A stretch of DNA of 64,000 nucleotides from Acidovorax kalamii (GCF_002245625.1 NZ_NOIG01000004.1:496001-560000); one strand, 5' to 3'; positions 46,194 through 55,481 are shown, counted from the stretch's first letter. Notes: generated by a model from the sequence alone, not told the origin. Numbers and translations are program-made.

Positions 46194-47216
46194 ATGATCA
46201 AGACACTGTTTCGCCAATGGGGCGCATCGCTGTGCCTCGGCTTCCTGGCCCTGGCCAGCCAGGCACCGGCCGCAGCGCAAGACCTGCCCGGCGCCAAGGA
46301 CCACCCGGCCGTGAAGCGCTTTGGCGGCAGCACCATCGTGGGCTACGAGGTGCGCAACTTCGACGCTGTGGAGTTCCAGACCTCCACCTTCAAGGAGTTT
46401 GACCTGCAGGCCTACCGGCGAATCTATGTGCAGCCGCCCCTGGCGCTCGAAGGCAAGCTCACCCGCCTGTGGTACGAAGCCCCGGGCGCCACGCGGTCGC
46501 TGGAGCTGTTCCGCAACTACGCGAACGAGCTCACGGCCAGCGGTTTTGCGGCGCTGTACGACTCCACCCGCGACAGCGCTGCCGGCAGCTACACCAACTT
46601 TCTGGCCAGCCTGAGCAGCGGCCGCCGCGATTTCGTCAAGAACAACCGCAGCGAATACGTGATGTACGCGGCCAGCGCCAGCAGCCTGCGCACCGGCACC
46701 TTCCAGAAGGGCAACACCACCGTGCGCCTGATCGCCATCGACTGGCCCAAGGACGAGCCCACCTACAAGGCCAAGCAGGGCGCCTACATCGCTGTGGACA
46801 TCCTGGAGACCCAGGCCATGGAGCAGAAGATGGTGGTGGTCAGCGCGTCCGACATCAGCAAATCCATCACCGCCAACGGCAAGGTCGCCATCTACGGCAT
46901 CCTGTTCGACACCGGCAAGGCCGACGTGAAGCCCGAATCCAAGCCCTCGCTGGAGCAGATTGCCGCCTTCCTCAAGGCCGAGCCGACCGTCAAGCTGCAC
47001 GTGGTGGGCCACACCGACAGCGTGGGCGGCTTCGACAGCAACCTGGCGCTTTCCAAACGCCGGGCTGATGCAGTGGCTGCGGCGCTGGTCAAGGACTATG
47101 GCATTGCCGCCAACCGCATGGTGGGCAACGGCGTGGCCTCGTTGGCGCCTGTGGCGAGTAACAGCAGTGATGAAGGCCGGGCGAAGAATCGGCGGGTGGA
47201 GTTGGTGCTGCAGTAG
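46194..47216 (+). CDS. OmpA-family outer membrane protein
   Basis: A 340-residue exported protein. A signal peptide (WGASLCLGFLALASQAPAAAQ) is followed by a ~200-residue N-terminal domain of unknown fold and a C-terminal OmpA/MotB peptidoglycan-binding domain: YGILFDTGKADVKPESKPS, VVGHTDSVGGFDSNLALSKRRADAV and EGRAKNRRVEL. The Asp and Arg that bind diaminopimelate are present. GGAGA lies before the ATG at 46194. It probably tethers the outer membrane to the cell wall; the N-terminal domain is not recognised. Confidence 0.88.
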   Translation: MIKTLFRQWGASLCLGFLALASQAPAAAQDLPGAKDHPAVKRFGGSTIVGYEVRNFDAVEFQTSTFKEFDLQAYRRIYVQPPLALEGKLTRLWYEAPGATRSLELFRNYANELTASGFAALYDSTRDSAAGSYTNFLASLSSGRRDFVKNNRSEYVMYAASASSLRTGTFQKGNTTVRLIAIDWPKDEPTYKAKQGAYIAVDILETQAMEQKMVVVSASDISKSITANGKVAIYGILFDTGKADVKPESKPSLEQIAAFLKAEPTVKLHVVGHTDSVGGFDSNLALSKRRADAVAAALVKDYGIAANRMVGNGVASLAPVASNSSDEGRAKNRRVELVLQ

Positions 47217-47435
47217 GGGGCGGGGCTGACCGCTGCGGTGGGGTCGCAGGTGGATGGAATGAGAATGTGAGTAAGGACTATCGTTCAGGAGTAGTGGCCG
47301 AAGAGCGCTGCCCTCATTGACCGCTCGCTAAAATTCATTGTCAATCTTGCGGACACCGCTCCGCCTTTTGGCGACAGGCTAGGCAGATAGCACCGTCTCG
47401 AACTTGGTCCCTGTTTCCGCAATTTGGAGCGCAAT

Positions 47436-47819
47436 ATGCAATCGACTCTCCTGCAGTCTCATGCTGTTGGCTTTGGCCGAATGGCGCCGACGGTGTCGGT
47501 CGCTAATATTGATCGGGCCGTTGACTTCTACACACGCGTACTCGGCTTCTCAAAGGTCTTTGAGAATGGGAGCCCCGTCGGCTTCGTCATTCTTGAAAAA
47601 GATGCTTCGGAGCTTCACCTGTCGTTGTTCAAGAGTCACAAGGCAACGGCTCAGAATGTGGCTCACCTGATGGTTCAAGATGCGGCCGCTCTGTATCGGC
47701 ACTTGGAAGAGAGCAGGGTCAAGATCATCAAGACCATCCGTGACGCGGATTTCGGGCTGAGGTGTTTTGTTTTCGCTGATCCCGATGGAAACCGAATCGA
47801 TGTGGCCGAAGGCTTGTAG
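47436..47819 (+). CDS. VOC-family (glyoxalase/bleomycin-resistance fold) protein
   Basis: A 127-residue vicinal-oxygen-chelate protein with two beta-alpha-beta-beta-beta modules: MAPTVSVANIDRAVDFYTRVLGF, then LHLSLFKSH, and finally CFVFADPDGNRIDV. Such proteins cover glyoxalases, dioxygenases and drug-binding resistance proteins; none of these roles can be chosen here. Lower GC and less biased codon use than the flanking genes suggest recent transfer. GGAG lies six bases before the ATG at 47436. Confidence 0.85.
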   Translation: MQSTLLQSHAVGFGRMAPTVSVANIDRAVDFYTRVLGFSKVFENGSPVGFVILEKDASELHLSLFKSHKATAQNVAHLMVQDAAALYRHLEESRVKIIKTIRDADFGLRCFVFADPDGNRIDVAEGL

Positions 47820-47849
47820 CGCGTCGCCGCTTTCACACTTGCCCAACGC

Positions 47850-50800
47850 TCACCACCGCACCGGCCCCGCCTCATCCCCCCAGAAAATCCACCGGCTGGT
47901 CTCCACATACAGCGAGGTCCCAATCGAATACGGGTCCATGCCCGCCTCGCTGCGCTCCAGCCGTACCAGGTAGCCGCCGTAGCTGGCGGCCCACAGCACG
48001 CCGCCGTCGGGGGCCATGTCCATGCCGCTGATGGTGCTGCCGATGTGGTGGCGCCACAGGGCTTGGCCGTCGTCGCTGATGGCGTGCAGGTAGCCGTCGG
48101 CGTCGCCCAGGACGACCAGGCCGGGTTGGGTCGCCGAGGCGTACACGCGGCAGCGGCCGTCCAGCGTGGGCAGGTCTTCTGCGTCGGTGGGCGCGGGCTG
48201 CGGTGTATCTTGCTGCCCCTGCGCAGCGAGCGGCGAGAGCGGCACCGACAGCGTGCTGCCCCAGTACAGATGGCAGGAGTTGGCGAACAGGCGTGTGCCG
48301 TCGTGCGAGAACACCGCGTGGTGCGGGTAGGACGATTGCGGGTCGTACTCGGCCACCAGGGTGCCCCGGGCATCGAGCAGGATGTGGCTGCTGTCCTGGT
48401 CGCCCACGGCGATGCGGTGTTCGTCGGGCGAGAGGGCCATGTGCAGCATGTCGAGGGCCAGCACGGTGACGGTCTGGCCGCCTGCCTCTTCGTCCATCTG
48501 GTTCTTGGGCCAGGTGTAGGGGCCGTCTTCGTCAAAGGTTTGCGGGTGCAGGCGTTGCACGCCGCCACCGCCACTGCGGCCATCGCTGCCGCCGCTCTCC
48601 GTGGGGGTGAGCAGGTAGATGCCGGTCGGGTTGCGCAGCAGCACGCGCTGGCCGTCGTTGAAGGGGATGAGTTCGTCGCAGCGCTGCCCCAGCGGGCCGG
48701 GCGCCACGGGCACATGGGGTGGCAGGCCTTCGTTGCCACGGGGCAGGGCAAAACGCGCAATCACCGGGCCGCCAAAGCCCTGGTGGGTGGTGATCTGCTG
48801 GCCGTCGCTCTGGGCAAAGATGTGCCGGTTGTGGGAGCGGCCCAGGCCGCGCAGCGTGGGCAGCGGCTGGTGGTGCGGACCCTGCACGGCCACCCAGTGC
48901 GCGGTGTCGTCGTAGGCCGCGCCAATGCGTGCCACCACACGGCCGTCGTCCAGCGCAAACACCGGGCCGATAAAGCAGCCTGCATTGGCCGCGCGCTGCA
49001 CAAAGGCATCGGGGGCAAACGCAAAACGCTGGCGAAAGCGCTCGCCCAGGTCGGCATCGGCATGCCGGTGCACCACGCGTGCCAGTTGCAGCACGGTGGG
49101 GGCGGCGGCCTTGCGCGGGTCGGGGGGCAGGGGGTTGTCTTCCTCCTCGTCGTCGTCATTCTCGCCGTCCGCCGCCGCCGCATCGCCCGCCGTGGGCTCG
49201 GGGTTGTCTAGCGCCAGCTGGTATGCGCGCACGGCGGCCACATAGGCCTGGCCGTCGGCCTGCCACCGGGCTGAGAGTTCCATCAGCTCCAGCGGAAAGA
49301 CCGCCACATCGGGCACATCGGCCGCCAGGGGCGGGGTGGCGAGCAGGTGCACGGCTGCCTCGATGCGCTGGGCCTCGGCCTGGCGGGCGGCCTCTTGCTC
49401 GGCCTTGGCGCGGACACGGGCCTCAACAGCGCCATAAAAGCGCAGCAGGCGGGCGATGTGGTCGGCTGCCCCCCGGGGCAGGGGGGCGCGGCTGTCGCTC
49501 TGGCGCTGCGCGTAGGTGAACTCGACCACCGCCGGCCCTTCGCGGGCCTCGTCGATGTTGATCTGGTAGGCGCTGTGGGCGTTGTCTTCTTCGTCGCCCG
49601 GTGCGTCGTCGCCGTTGTGCCAGCTGAGCTTGAGCGCGCGGCCCCAGGGCTCGCCGTCGTGCATGCAGGGCTGGCGGGCGCCCACCCAGATGTCGCCCTC
49701 CCACCAGCCGTTGCGGTCGCTGTCCCACCAGTCGTTGTACTGGTCGGTGAACACGGGCAGGCTGGTGAAGCGCTCAATGTGCTCCGCCGTCAGCGTGGTC
49801 ACCAGACGCTGGTGGAGCGGGTAGCGCGCGCGGTGCTGGCCCACGGCCTTGCGCACGTAGTCGAGCACACCGCGCCAGGCGGTCTGGCAGGCCTGCCAGG
49901 CGTCGGGGTCGGTGTCCTCGGCCAGCGCCTGCCATTCGCCCGCCTCGCCATGGCTGTAGCGGCGGTACAGCAGCGTGAGCTGCGGCGTGGTGGGCACGCT
50001 GCGGCGCAACACCGTAGCCGCCAGCCTCTGCAGCAGGCCCTGGGGCGCAGGCGTCTGCTCGACCGAGAGGTAGAAGTCCCAGGTTTTCCAGACGGTGATG
50101 AACACGTTGTCGTCGCGCTGGTCACCGTCTTCGTCCACATGCCGCTGGCAGATCGAGAAGTCGGTTTGCTGGAACCAGCCATAGGCCTTGTGCTCCTTGT
50201 GCGCGATGACCGGCGTGTGCACCACGGCCAGGACGTTTGGCACGCTGATGCGGTTGTCGGCGCACAGGTCGTGCGCCAGCGGCCAGGCGGCCTGGATGTC
50301 TGCGCTGCTGTGCACCGCGCTGTCGCCAGCCCGCACGGCGGCCACCACTTGGGATCGGTCCAGCATCGCGGCCAGACCCTCTTCGCCCGACGTTGCCCCA
50401 TGAAGAAACTCGGGGGCAAACACGGCGCCCAGCACCTCGCACGAGAATTCCGCCAGGTGCGGAACGGGGCGCACCTCGTCCAGCAGAAACTCCACCTGCT
50501 CGGGTGCTGCGATGTGCAGGTGGTATTCGTCGGTGAACAGCGCCACGCGGGCCTGCAGCCCGCCGTGCACGCGCAGCTCGCCGTGGTTGTAGTGGCCCCA
50601 CAACAGGTCTTGCACCCGCAGTGCGCCCTGCACATGCACCAGCTGCCCGCCGATCACGGCGTTGTGCGCCTGGGCGTTGCCAGTGACGATGAGGTGGGTC
50701 GCGCCGTCGGTGTCGTCGCAGGTCAGTGCGCCGTCGATGCGCAGGTGGCCGTCCACCAGGATGAGAAAAAGCGAGCGGGGGATGGGCGTGTTGTCCGCGC

Positions 50801-51014
50801 CGGTTTGCAGGCCTTGCCACCAGCGACGCTGCGGGCTGCCGCTGGCCAGGGGGGCGTCCAGGTGCAGCTCGGGCCATTGCACGTCGCCGGTGATCCACAG
50901 CACGGTTTCATCGGCCAGCGCGGTGGGGTCCTCCGCCAGGCGCTCGGCCATCCAGCAGTCGGCGGGGATCAGGGCGGCCACATCGGCCAGCGGGCAAAGT
51001 CGGGCAGTGGGCAT
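47850..51014 (-). CDS. Large protein of unknown function with beta-helix-like and beta-propeller regions
   Basis: A 1054-residue protein, no signal peptide. Residues about 60-190 are rich in short beta units (LRIDGALTCDD, LIVTGNAQAHNAVIGGQL, ELRVHGGLQARVALFTD), like a polymer-forming beta-helix. A middle part has WWDSDRNGWWEGDIWVG and, near residue 600, a coiled, Ala/Glu-rich stretch followed by an acidic tract GENDDDEEEDN. The last ~400 residues contain repeated blades (RIAVGDQDSSHILLDARG, GYLHAISDDGQALWRH, GVLWAASYGGYLVRLE) typical of a WD40- or PQQ-like propeller. The ATG at 51014 is preferred to a TTG further upstream. No family is recognised. Confidence 0.75.
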   Translation of the reverse strand: MPTARLCPLADVAALIPADCWMAERLAEDPTALADETVLWITGDVQWPELHLDAPLASGSPQRRWWQGLQTGADNTPIPRSLFLILVDGHLRIDGALTCDDTDGATHLIVTGNAQAHNAVIGGQLVHVQGALRVQDLLWGHYNHGELRVHGGLQARVALFTDEYHLHIAAPEQVEFLLDEVRPVPHLAEFSCEVLGAVFAPEFLHGATSGEEGLAAMLDRSQVVAAVRAGDSAVHSSADIQAAWPLAHDLCADNRISVPNVLAVVHTPVIAHKEHKAYGWFQQTDFSICQRHVDEDGDQRDDNVFITVWKTWDFYLSVEQTPAPQGLLQRLAATVLRRSVPTTPQLTLLYRRYSHGEAGEWQALAEDTDPDAWQACQTAWRGVLDYVRKAVGQHRARYPLHQRLVTTLTAEHIERFTSLPVFTDQYNDWWDSDRNGWWEGDIWVGARQPCMHDGEPWGRALKLSWHNGDDAPGDEEDNAHSAYQINIDEAREGPAVVEFTYAQRQSDSRAPLPRGAADHIARLLRFYGAVEARVRAKAEQEAARQAEAQRIEAAVHLLATPPLAADVPDVAVFPLELMELSARWQADGQAYVAAVRAYQLALDNPEPTAGDAAAADGENDDDEEEDNPLPPDPRKAAAPTVLQLARVVHRHADADLGERFRQRFAFAPDAFVQRAANAGCFIGPVFALDDGRVVARIGAAYDDTAHWVAVQGPHHQPLPTLRGLGRSHNRHIFAQSDGQQITTHQGFGGPVIARFALPRGNEGLPPHVPVAPGPLGQRCDELIPFNDGQRVLLRNPTGIYLLTPTESGGSDGRSGGGGVQRLHPQTFDEDGPYTWPKNQMDEEAGGQTVTVLALDMLHMALSPDEHRIAVGDQDSSHILLDARGTLVAEYDPQSSYPHHAVFSHDGTRLFANSCHLYWGSTLSVPLSPLAAQGQQDTPQPAPTDAEDLPTLDGRCRVYASATQPGLVVLGDADGYLHAISDDGQALWRHHIGSTISGMDMAPDGGVLWAASYGGYLVRLERSEAGMDPYSIGTSLYVETSRWIFWGDEAGPVRW

Positions 51015-51117
51015 CGGGCGTTGAAGTGGTGGTGCCAGTGGCGGGGCATCGTACACGCAGGCCACGCGGTTTCTGCTTTGCGCAGACAATGATGTGTTGT
51101 CTTATCAATTGCCCCCC

Positions 51118-52053
51118 ATGTCTCAGAACCCCCCTGTTTTTGAAGTCCTGCCCCGCGACCTCTCGGCCTACCGCCAGGGCAATGTGGGCATCGACTATGT
51201 GCACCGCTTCGAATCCGGCAAGCCCGGCCCCCATGTGCTCATCAACGCCCTCACGCATGGCAACGAGATCTGCGGCATGGTGGCCGCCACGCACCTGCTG
51301 GACACGGGCGTGCGCCCCCTCATCGGCACGCTGACCATCAGCTTCGCCAACGTGGCCGCCTACGAGTCGTTTGACCCGAGCCGCCCGTTTGAAAGCCGCC
51401 AGCTGGTGCACAACCTCAACCGCGTGTGGTCGGCGGCCGAGCTGGACGGCACCACAGACAGCCCCGAACTGCAACGCGCCCGCGCCCTGCGTCCGGTGGT
51501 GGCGGCGGCCGACCATATCCTCGACATCCATTCCACCAGCCAGGACGTTCAGCCCTTCTGGGTCTACCCGGCCTACCCGCGCAACGCCGAGGCCGCGCTG
51601 GCCCTGGGCCGCCCGCCCGTGCACCTGGTGATGCCCAGCGGGTTGGGCTCGGGCACGCCGCTTATCCAGCATGGCCGCCACGGCCAGGCCGATGGCACGG
51701 GCGTGGCCCTGGTGGTGGAGTGTGGGCAGCATTTCCTGCAATCGGCCGCCGATGTGGCCACGGCGGTGGCGCAGGATTTTCTGGCGCACTTTGGCCTGAT
51801 CGCCCCGCTGGCCGACCGGCCCGCGCCCGAGGCACAGCGCCGCTACGAGCTGCTGGAGACCTGCATGGTGCGCACGGCAGACTTCCGCTTTGCGCGGCCT
51901 GTGCAGGGCTTTGAGGTGTTTGCCAACGGCGAACTCATCGCCACCGATGGCCCGCACGAGATCCGCGCGCTGTGCGACGACTGCACGGTGATGATGCCCA
52001 CGCGCGAGCCCATCGTGGGGCGTGAGGCGGTGTACCTGACCCGGCCGATCTGA
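51118..52053 (+). CDS. Succinylglutamate desuccinylase/aspartoacylase family deacylase
   Basis: A 311-residue zinc amidohydrolase of the M14-related AstE/AspA family. INALTHGNEICGM supplies the first His and Glu zinc ligands and ILDIHSTSQDVQPF the second His; VVECGQHF near residue 210 holds the catalytic Glu. The substrate (an N-acylated amino acid or another amide) is not evident, and no arginine-catabolism genes are nearby. Start taken at the ATG at 51118; the frame is open to a GTG at 51094. Confidence 0.85.
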   Translation: MSQNPPVFEVLPRDLSAYRQGNVGIDYVHRFESGKPGPHVLINALTHGNEICGMVAATHLLDTGVRPLIGTLTISFANVAAYESFDPSRPFESRQLVHNLNRVWSAAELDGTTDSPELQRARALRPVVAAADHILDIHSTSQDVQPFWVYPAYPRNAEAALALGRPPVHLVMPSGLGSGTPLIQHGRHGQADGTGVALVVECGQHFLQSAADVATAVAQDFLAHFGLIAPLADRPAPEAQRRYELLETCMVRTADFRFARPVQGFEVFANGELIATDGPHEIRALCDDCTVMMPTREPIVGREAVYLTRPI

Positions 52054-52077
52054 CGGGAGCGCAACGCGCCCGGTGGT

Positions 52078-52617
52078 TCAGAACGACGAACCGGGCTGCT
52101 GCAAGAACGCCAGCTCCTCGGGCGTGGAGTTGCGCCCCAGCACCGCATTGCGGTGCGGGTAGCGCCCAAAGCGCGCAATGATGTCGCGGTGGCGCACCTC
52201 GAACTGCAGGTTGTTTTCCAGCCCCGGCTGGTCAAACAGCACCAGGGCCTGCGCGTGGATGGCGGCCGACTCGCTGTGCATGTAGGGCATGTAGGCAAAG
52301 GCGCGCTGCGCGGGCGTCAGCGCAGCATCGTGGCCCCCGGCCACCAGCTCCTGGGCCAGCGCCAGGGCCTGGGCGTCCTGCGCAAACGCCAGGGGCGAAC
52401 CCCGGTGCAGGTTGCGCGAGAACTGGTCCAGCACCAGGATCTCGGCCAGGCGCCCCAGGGGCGTGGCGCGCCAGGTCCACAGCTCGCACTGCCGCGCGGC
52501 CTGCCAGGTGGCGCCAAACCGGGTGCGGATCTGCGCGTCCAGCGCGTCGCTCTGGGCAAAGTGCTGCGCGGGCGTGAGCTCTTCAAACCAGAAGTGCAGG
52601 ATGTCGTGGGCTTGCAT
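52078..52617 (-). CDS. DUF924 family protein
   Basis: A 179-residue, mainly helical protein of the DUF924 (TPR-like) family: ILHFWFEELTPAQHF at the start, EILVLDQFSRNLHRGSPLAFAQD in the middle, and RHRDIIARFGRYPHRNAVLGRNST at the end are its hallmark blocks. The family has no agreed function. It is convergent with the deacylase and 120 bases ahead lies the EamA gene. Confidence 0.92.
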   Translation of the reverse strand: MQAHDILHFWFEELTPAQHFAQSDALDAQIRTRFGATWQAARQCELWTWRATPLGRLAEILVLDQFSRNLHRGSPLAFAQDAQALALAQELVAGGHDAALTPAQRAFAYMPYMHSESAAIHAQALVLFDQPGLENNLQFEVRHRDIIARFGRYPHRNAVLGRNSTPEELAFLQQPGSSF

Positions 52618-52640
52618 GGGCTGGGTGTCCGGTTTTATTG

Positions 52641-52701
52641 AGAAAAATTGGCCGTTTCCGCGCTCTGGTATTCTCTTGTTTGCTATTCAATTTATAGCAT
52701 C
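52641..52701 (-). repeat. Dispersed intergenic repeat, copy before DUF924
   Basis: On the minus strand it reads ATGCTATAAATTGAATAGC, a variable centre with AGCGC, and GGCCAATTTTTCT at its end, the complete layout of the family. It lies between the EamA transporter and DUF924 genes. Confidence 0.6.
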
Positions 52702-52737
52702 TTGTGCGCAGGCAACTGTGCAGTGGCGGCGCCGTTG

Positions 52738-53649
52738 TCAGGGGGGCAACACGGCCTGCGTGCGCTCCTGGCGCACCAGATACAGGCCGCTGCCGATGAT
52801 GATCGCGCCCCCGAGCAGCGTGCTGTAGCCCGGCACGGTCTGCCACAGCACCCAGTCCAGCCCCATGCCCCAGGCCAGGGCCGTGTATTCAAACGGCGCC
52901 ACCACCGACGCCTGCCCGTGGCGGAACGCCTCGGTGATGGCCAACTGGCCCGCAAAACCGGTCACGGCCAGCCCCGCCACCAGCGGCCAGTGCGCCTGGG
53001 CCACGTCCACCCACTGCGGCCAGGCCAGCGTGCCCGCGCCCAGCGCCAGCAGGGTGGTGGTCCAGAAGACCAGGCTGGCGCTTGAGTCGGTGCGCGTGAG
53101 CAGGCGGCCCGTGATGGCCGACACCGCATAGCAGCCCGCCGCCGCCAGCACCGCCAGCGCACCCAGGGTGAAGAACGCCTCCTGGCTGGGCCGCAGCGCC
53201 ACCAGCACGCCCACCATGCCCAGTGCAATGGCCACCCAGTGGGCGGCGCGCACGCGTTCGCGCAGCACCACGGTAGACAGCGCGGTGATCAGCAGCGGCG
53301 CGATGAAGAACAGCGTGTAGGCCTCGGCCAGTGCCAGCTCGCGGATAGCAAACGCAAACAGCGCCAGCATGGCCACGTTGAGTCCGCCGCGCAGCAGGTG
53401 CAGCGGCCAGCGCACCTGGAGCAGCCGGGGCACCTCGCCACGCCACAGCGCATAAAGCGCCACCAGCGGCAGCGCGGCCCAGCCCCGCAGTGCGGCGACC
53501 TGCATGGCCGGGTAGTGGGCGGTCAGCGTTTTGAGCAGCGCATCCATCAGCGAGAAGAAGCCCACAGCGGCCACCATGGCCACGATGCCGCGCAGGTTGC
53601 CGGAGGAGGTGGTCAGCATCGGGGCGGCAGTGGTTGTGGGTGGGGTCAT
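52738..53649 (-). CDS. EamA-domain (DMT superfamily) transporter
   Basis: A 303-residue inner-membrane protein with ten hydrophobic helices in two EamA halves (GIVAMVAAVGFFSLMDALLK; then LGALAVLAAAGCYAVSAI), of the drug/metabolite exporter type. RERVRAAHWVAIALGMVGV and GFAGQLAITEAFRHGQASVVAPFEYTALAWG are the family signatures. The substrate is unknown. Its start marks the edge of the lower-GC region to the right. Confidence 0.9.
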   Translation of the reverse strand: MTPPTTTAAPMLTTSSGNLRGIVAMVAAVGFFSLMDALLKTLTAHYPAMQVAALRGWAALPLVALYALWRGEVPRLLQVRWPLHLLRGGLNVAMLALFAFAIRELALAEAYTLFFIAPLLITALSTVVLRERVRAAHWVAIALGMVGVLVALRPSQEAFFTLGALAVLAAAGCYAVSAITGRLLTRTDSSASLVFWTTTLLALGAGTLAWPQWVDVAQAHWPLVAGLAVTGFAGQLAITEAFRHGQASVVAPFEYTALAWGMGLDWVLWQTVPGYSTLLGGAIIIGSGLYLVRQERTQAVLPP

Positions 53650-53887
53650 GCTGGAAACAAAAAAATCGAGGGCCAGACGGGCGCGTCGCGTGGCGTGTTG
53701 AGTGGGGACACGGTGCCAGCGCTCGAAAGTGTAGGCGAGGGGCGTGCTCTATGCTTATCGTCAAGAGCTTGGCGACGCTCTGGCACCTGCATGGGCGCCC
53801 CCCCTCGCTATACTTCTTGGGCTCCACCACAAGGCAATGTGCGGGTGGCTGGGGTGTATTGTTACTGCTGAAAATTGGAGCTTTGCC

Positions 53888-54211
53888 GTGTTGGAACCCG
53901 CCTTGTACGCTCGCCAACTGACGTGGGTTGATGCGCAGCGCTTTGTTGGCCAGCAGATTCTGGCCATTGCGCCAACGGCGGTCGGCCCAGTCGATGTGAC
54001 ACTGGAAGTTAGTAGTGTCGTCGAGTCTCCCGCTGCACCGGGTGTCCACCAGTTCGCCATCTGTTTTGAAGGCCCGGCAGACAATTTTCTTGCCCAGGGA
54101 ACCTATCAACTGCGGCATGCCGAGTTGGGCGATTTTGCTGTGTTCATGACTCCTATTGCACGCTTGCCTGCTGGGTTCGCATACGAGGCATGCTTTTCGC
54201 ATGTGGTGTGA
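53888..54211 (+). CDS. DUF6916-like protein, first copy (no signal peptide)
   Basis: A 107-residue single-domain protein. LTWVDAQRFVGQQILAIAP begins it and QGTYQLRHAELGDFAVFMTPI, then YEACFSH, ends it; the same pattern (KQDTWDVSHPALGSHAIFVSP, then LEAVFNRH) occurs in the Tat-exported protein at 54841-55251. From memory this resembles DUF6916, which I could not verify. The GTG at 53888 is chosen because GGAG lies seven bases upstream; the longer frame starting at 53744 adds 48 residues with no protein-like features. It overlaps the GNAT gene that follows. Confidence 0.7.
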   Translation: MLEPALYARQLTWVDAQRFVGQQILAIAPTAVGPVDVTLEVSSVVESPAAPGVHQFAICFEGPADNFLAQGTYQLRHAELGDFAVFMTPIARLPAGFAYEACFSHVV

Positions 54212-54770
54212 GTGGGGTCTGTCACCCCTGCCGATGGGGATGCGGCTAAGAGCTGTCGGCGAAGAGGATCTACCTTTTCTACGTGCGTTGTACCGCACCG
54301 TGCGGGACCCGGAACTGGCGATGACTGTTTGGACGGAGTCACAGAAGCAGGCGTTTTCTGATTCGCAGTTCGCGCTGCAGGACAAACACTACCGTTCTCA
54401 CTACCCGGGGGCGCTGTTCCTGGTGGCGGAGTACGAGGGAGAGCGCGTTGGCCGCCTGTACCTTGGAACGGCACCGGGCCCGCTGCGCCTAATGGATATT
54501 GCGCTTATGCCCGCCGCGCGCGGACGCGGGTGGGGGGCTGCCCTCGTGCACGCAGTGCTTGAGCGGGCGGACCGAGAAGGCCGAGAAACTCTCTTGTTTG
54601 TGGAAGCGAGCAACCCTGCCTATGGCTTGTATGTGCGCGAGGGCTTCGTGCCTGAAGCGGTTGAGGGTGTCTATGTGCGCATGCGGCGCCCGGCCAGTCA
54701 GGTCTGGTCACAGGGCGATGTGCCCAAGTCCCAATTGCCACCAGAGAACCCATCGAGATTGCCCGGATAG
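54201..54770 (+). CDS. GNAT-family N-acetyltransferase
   Basis: A GNAT protein of up to 189 residues. MRLRAVGEEDLPFLRALY is motif C-like, VAEYEGERVGRLYLG the beta-2/3 strands, IALMPAARGRGWGAALVHAVL the acetyl-CoA-binding motif A (R/QxxGxG), and ASNPAYGLYVREGFVPE motif B. The exact start is open: ATG at 54201 overlaps the preceding gene by 11 bases, while 54234 or 54240 would begin nearer the domain. It lies inside the tail-collar cluster, so a role in modifying one of its proteins is possible but unproven. Confidence 0.82.
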   Translation: MWCEWGLSPLPMGMRLRAVGEEDLPFLRALYRTVRDPELAMTVWTESQKQAFSDSQFALQDKHYRSHYPGALFLVAEYEGERVGRLYLGTAPGPLRLMDIALMPAARGRGWGAALVHAVLERADREGRETLLFVEASNPAYGLYVREGFVPEAVEGVYVRMRRPASQVWSQGDVPKSQLPPENPSRLPG

Positions 54771-54840
54771 GGCGCTGCAGGGTATGCATGGGCTGTGCGG
54801 CTGCGGCACCGAGAGAGATAGCAAGAAATGTGGCGGCACT

Positions 54841-55251
54841 CTAGACAGGCTGGTGGCGGTTGAACACAGCTTCCAACTCAAAGCCCGCAGCATCATTGGG
54901 GCTTACAAAGATTGCGTGGCTGCCGAGGGCTGGGTGAGAAACATCCCAGGTGTCCTGCTTCAGCGGCTGATGCTCTGTGGCCTGGAAGACCAGCCGAAAG
55001 CTGGCTTCACCATCATTCGCCCCTGGTAAAGGGCTGGCCAGTTGCAGTACCGCCGTGGCTCGGAATCCATCGGCTTTGCGAAACTCAAACGTCTCGCCGG
55101 TCAGCGGCACGAAGTGGCTACGCAGCAGCGTGGCGGGGTGCGGGGTGTACTGTTGGGGCCGAGAGGTGGTTGCGGCATGGGCCAGTCCCGCAGATGCTGC
55201 GGCGTGCGCTAGGCCAGCAGCTTTGAGAAGAGTGCGTCTTTGTGGATTCAT
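54841..55251 (-). CDS. DUF6916-like protein, second copy, with Tat-type signal
   Basis: A 136-residue exported protein on the opposite strand. MNPQRRTLLKAAGLAHAAAS carries a twin-arginine motif followed by an Ala-rich segment ending in LAHA, a good Tat signal. The mature part resembles the protein at 53888-54211, with the shared TW/TY...H.ALG..A.F..P...EA.F pattern. It is divergent from the three tail-collar genes with a 230-base gap in between. Confidence 0.72.
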   Translation of the reverse strand: MNPQRRTLLKAAGLAHAAASAGLAHAATTSRPQQYTPHPATLLRSHFVPLTGETFEFRKADGFRATAVLQLASPLPGANDGEASFRLVFQATEHQPLKQDTWDVSHPALGSHAIFVSPNDAAGFELEAVFNRHQPV

Positions 55252-55481
55252 ATTGAAGAGGCTGACAGCGTCGCGTCGGTTCAGAGCACTGACACGCTGC
55301 AGCGATCTTGCCTCAGTTTTTGTTGCGGCGCCACATTTGTCTTGCTCCTGTGCGCGGACCATCCTATATTCGGCGCCGCGCGTTGCGCTTAGATGATCGA
55401 CGCGCCGGTTCGTTTTGGCGGGCCTATCTCTGACAGTTATCCCCCCTCAATGTCATCGGCCCTTCGGGCCTGCTGCGCTTC

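Noticed and set aside
47436-47819. Bleomycin-resistance gene
   Set aside because: The VOC fold is shared by many unrelated activities, and no specific resistance motif or context supports that name.
53744-53887. N-terminal extension of the first DUF6916-like gene
   Set aside because: The extra 48 residues show no family similarity, and a good ribosome binding site lies just before the GTG at 53888.
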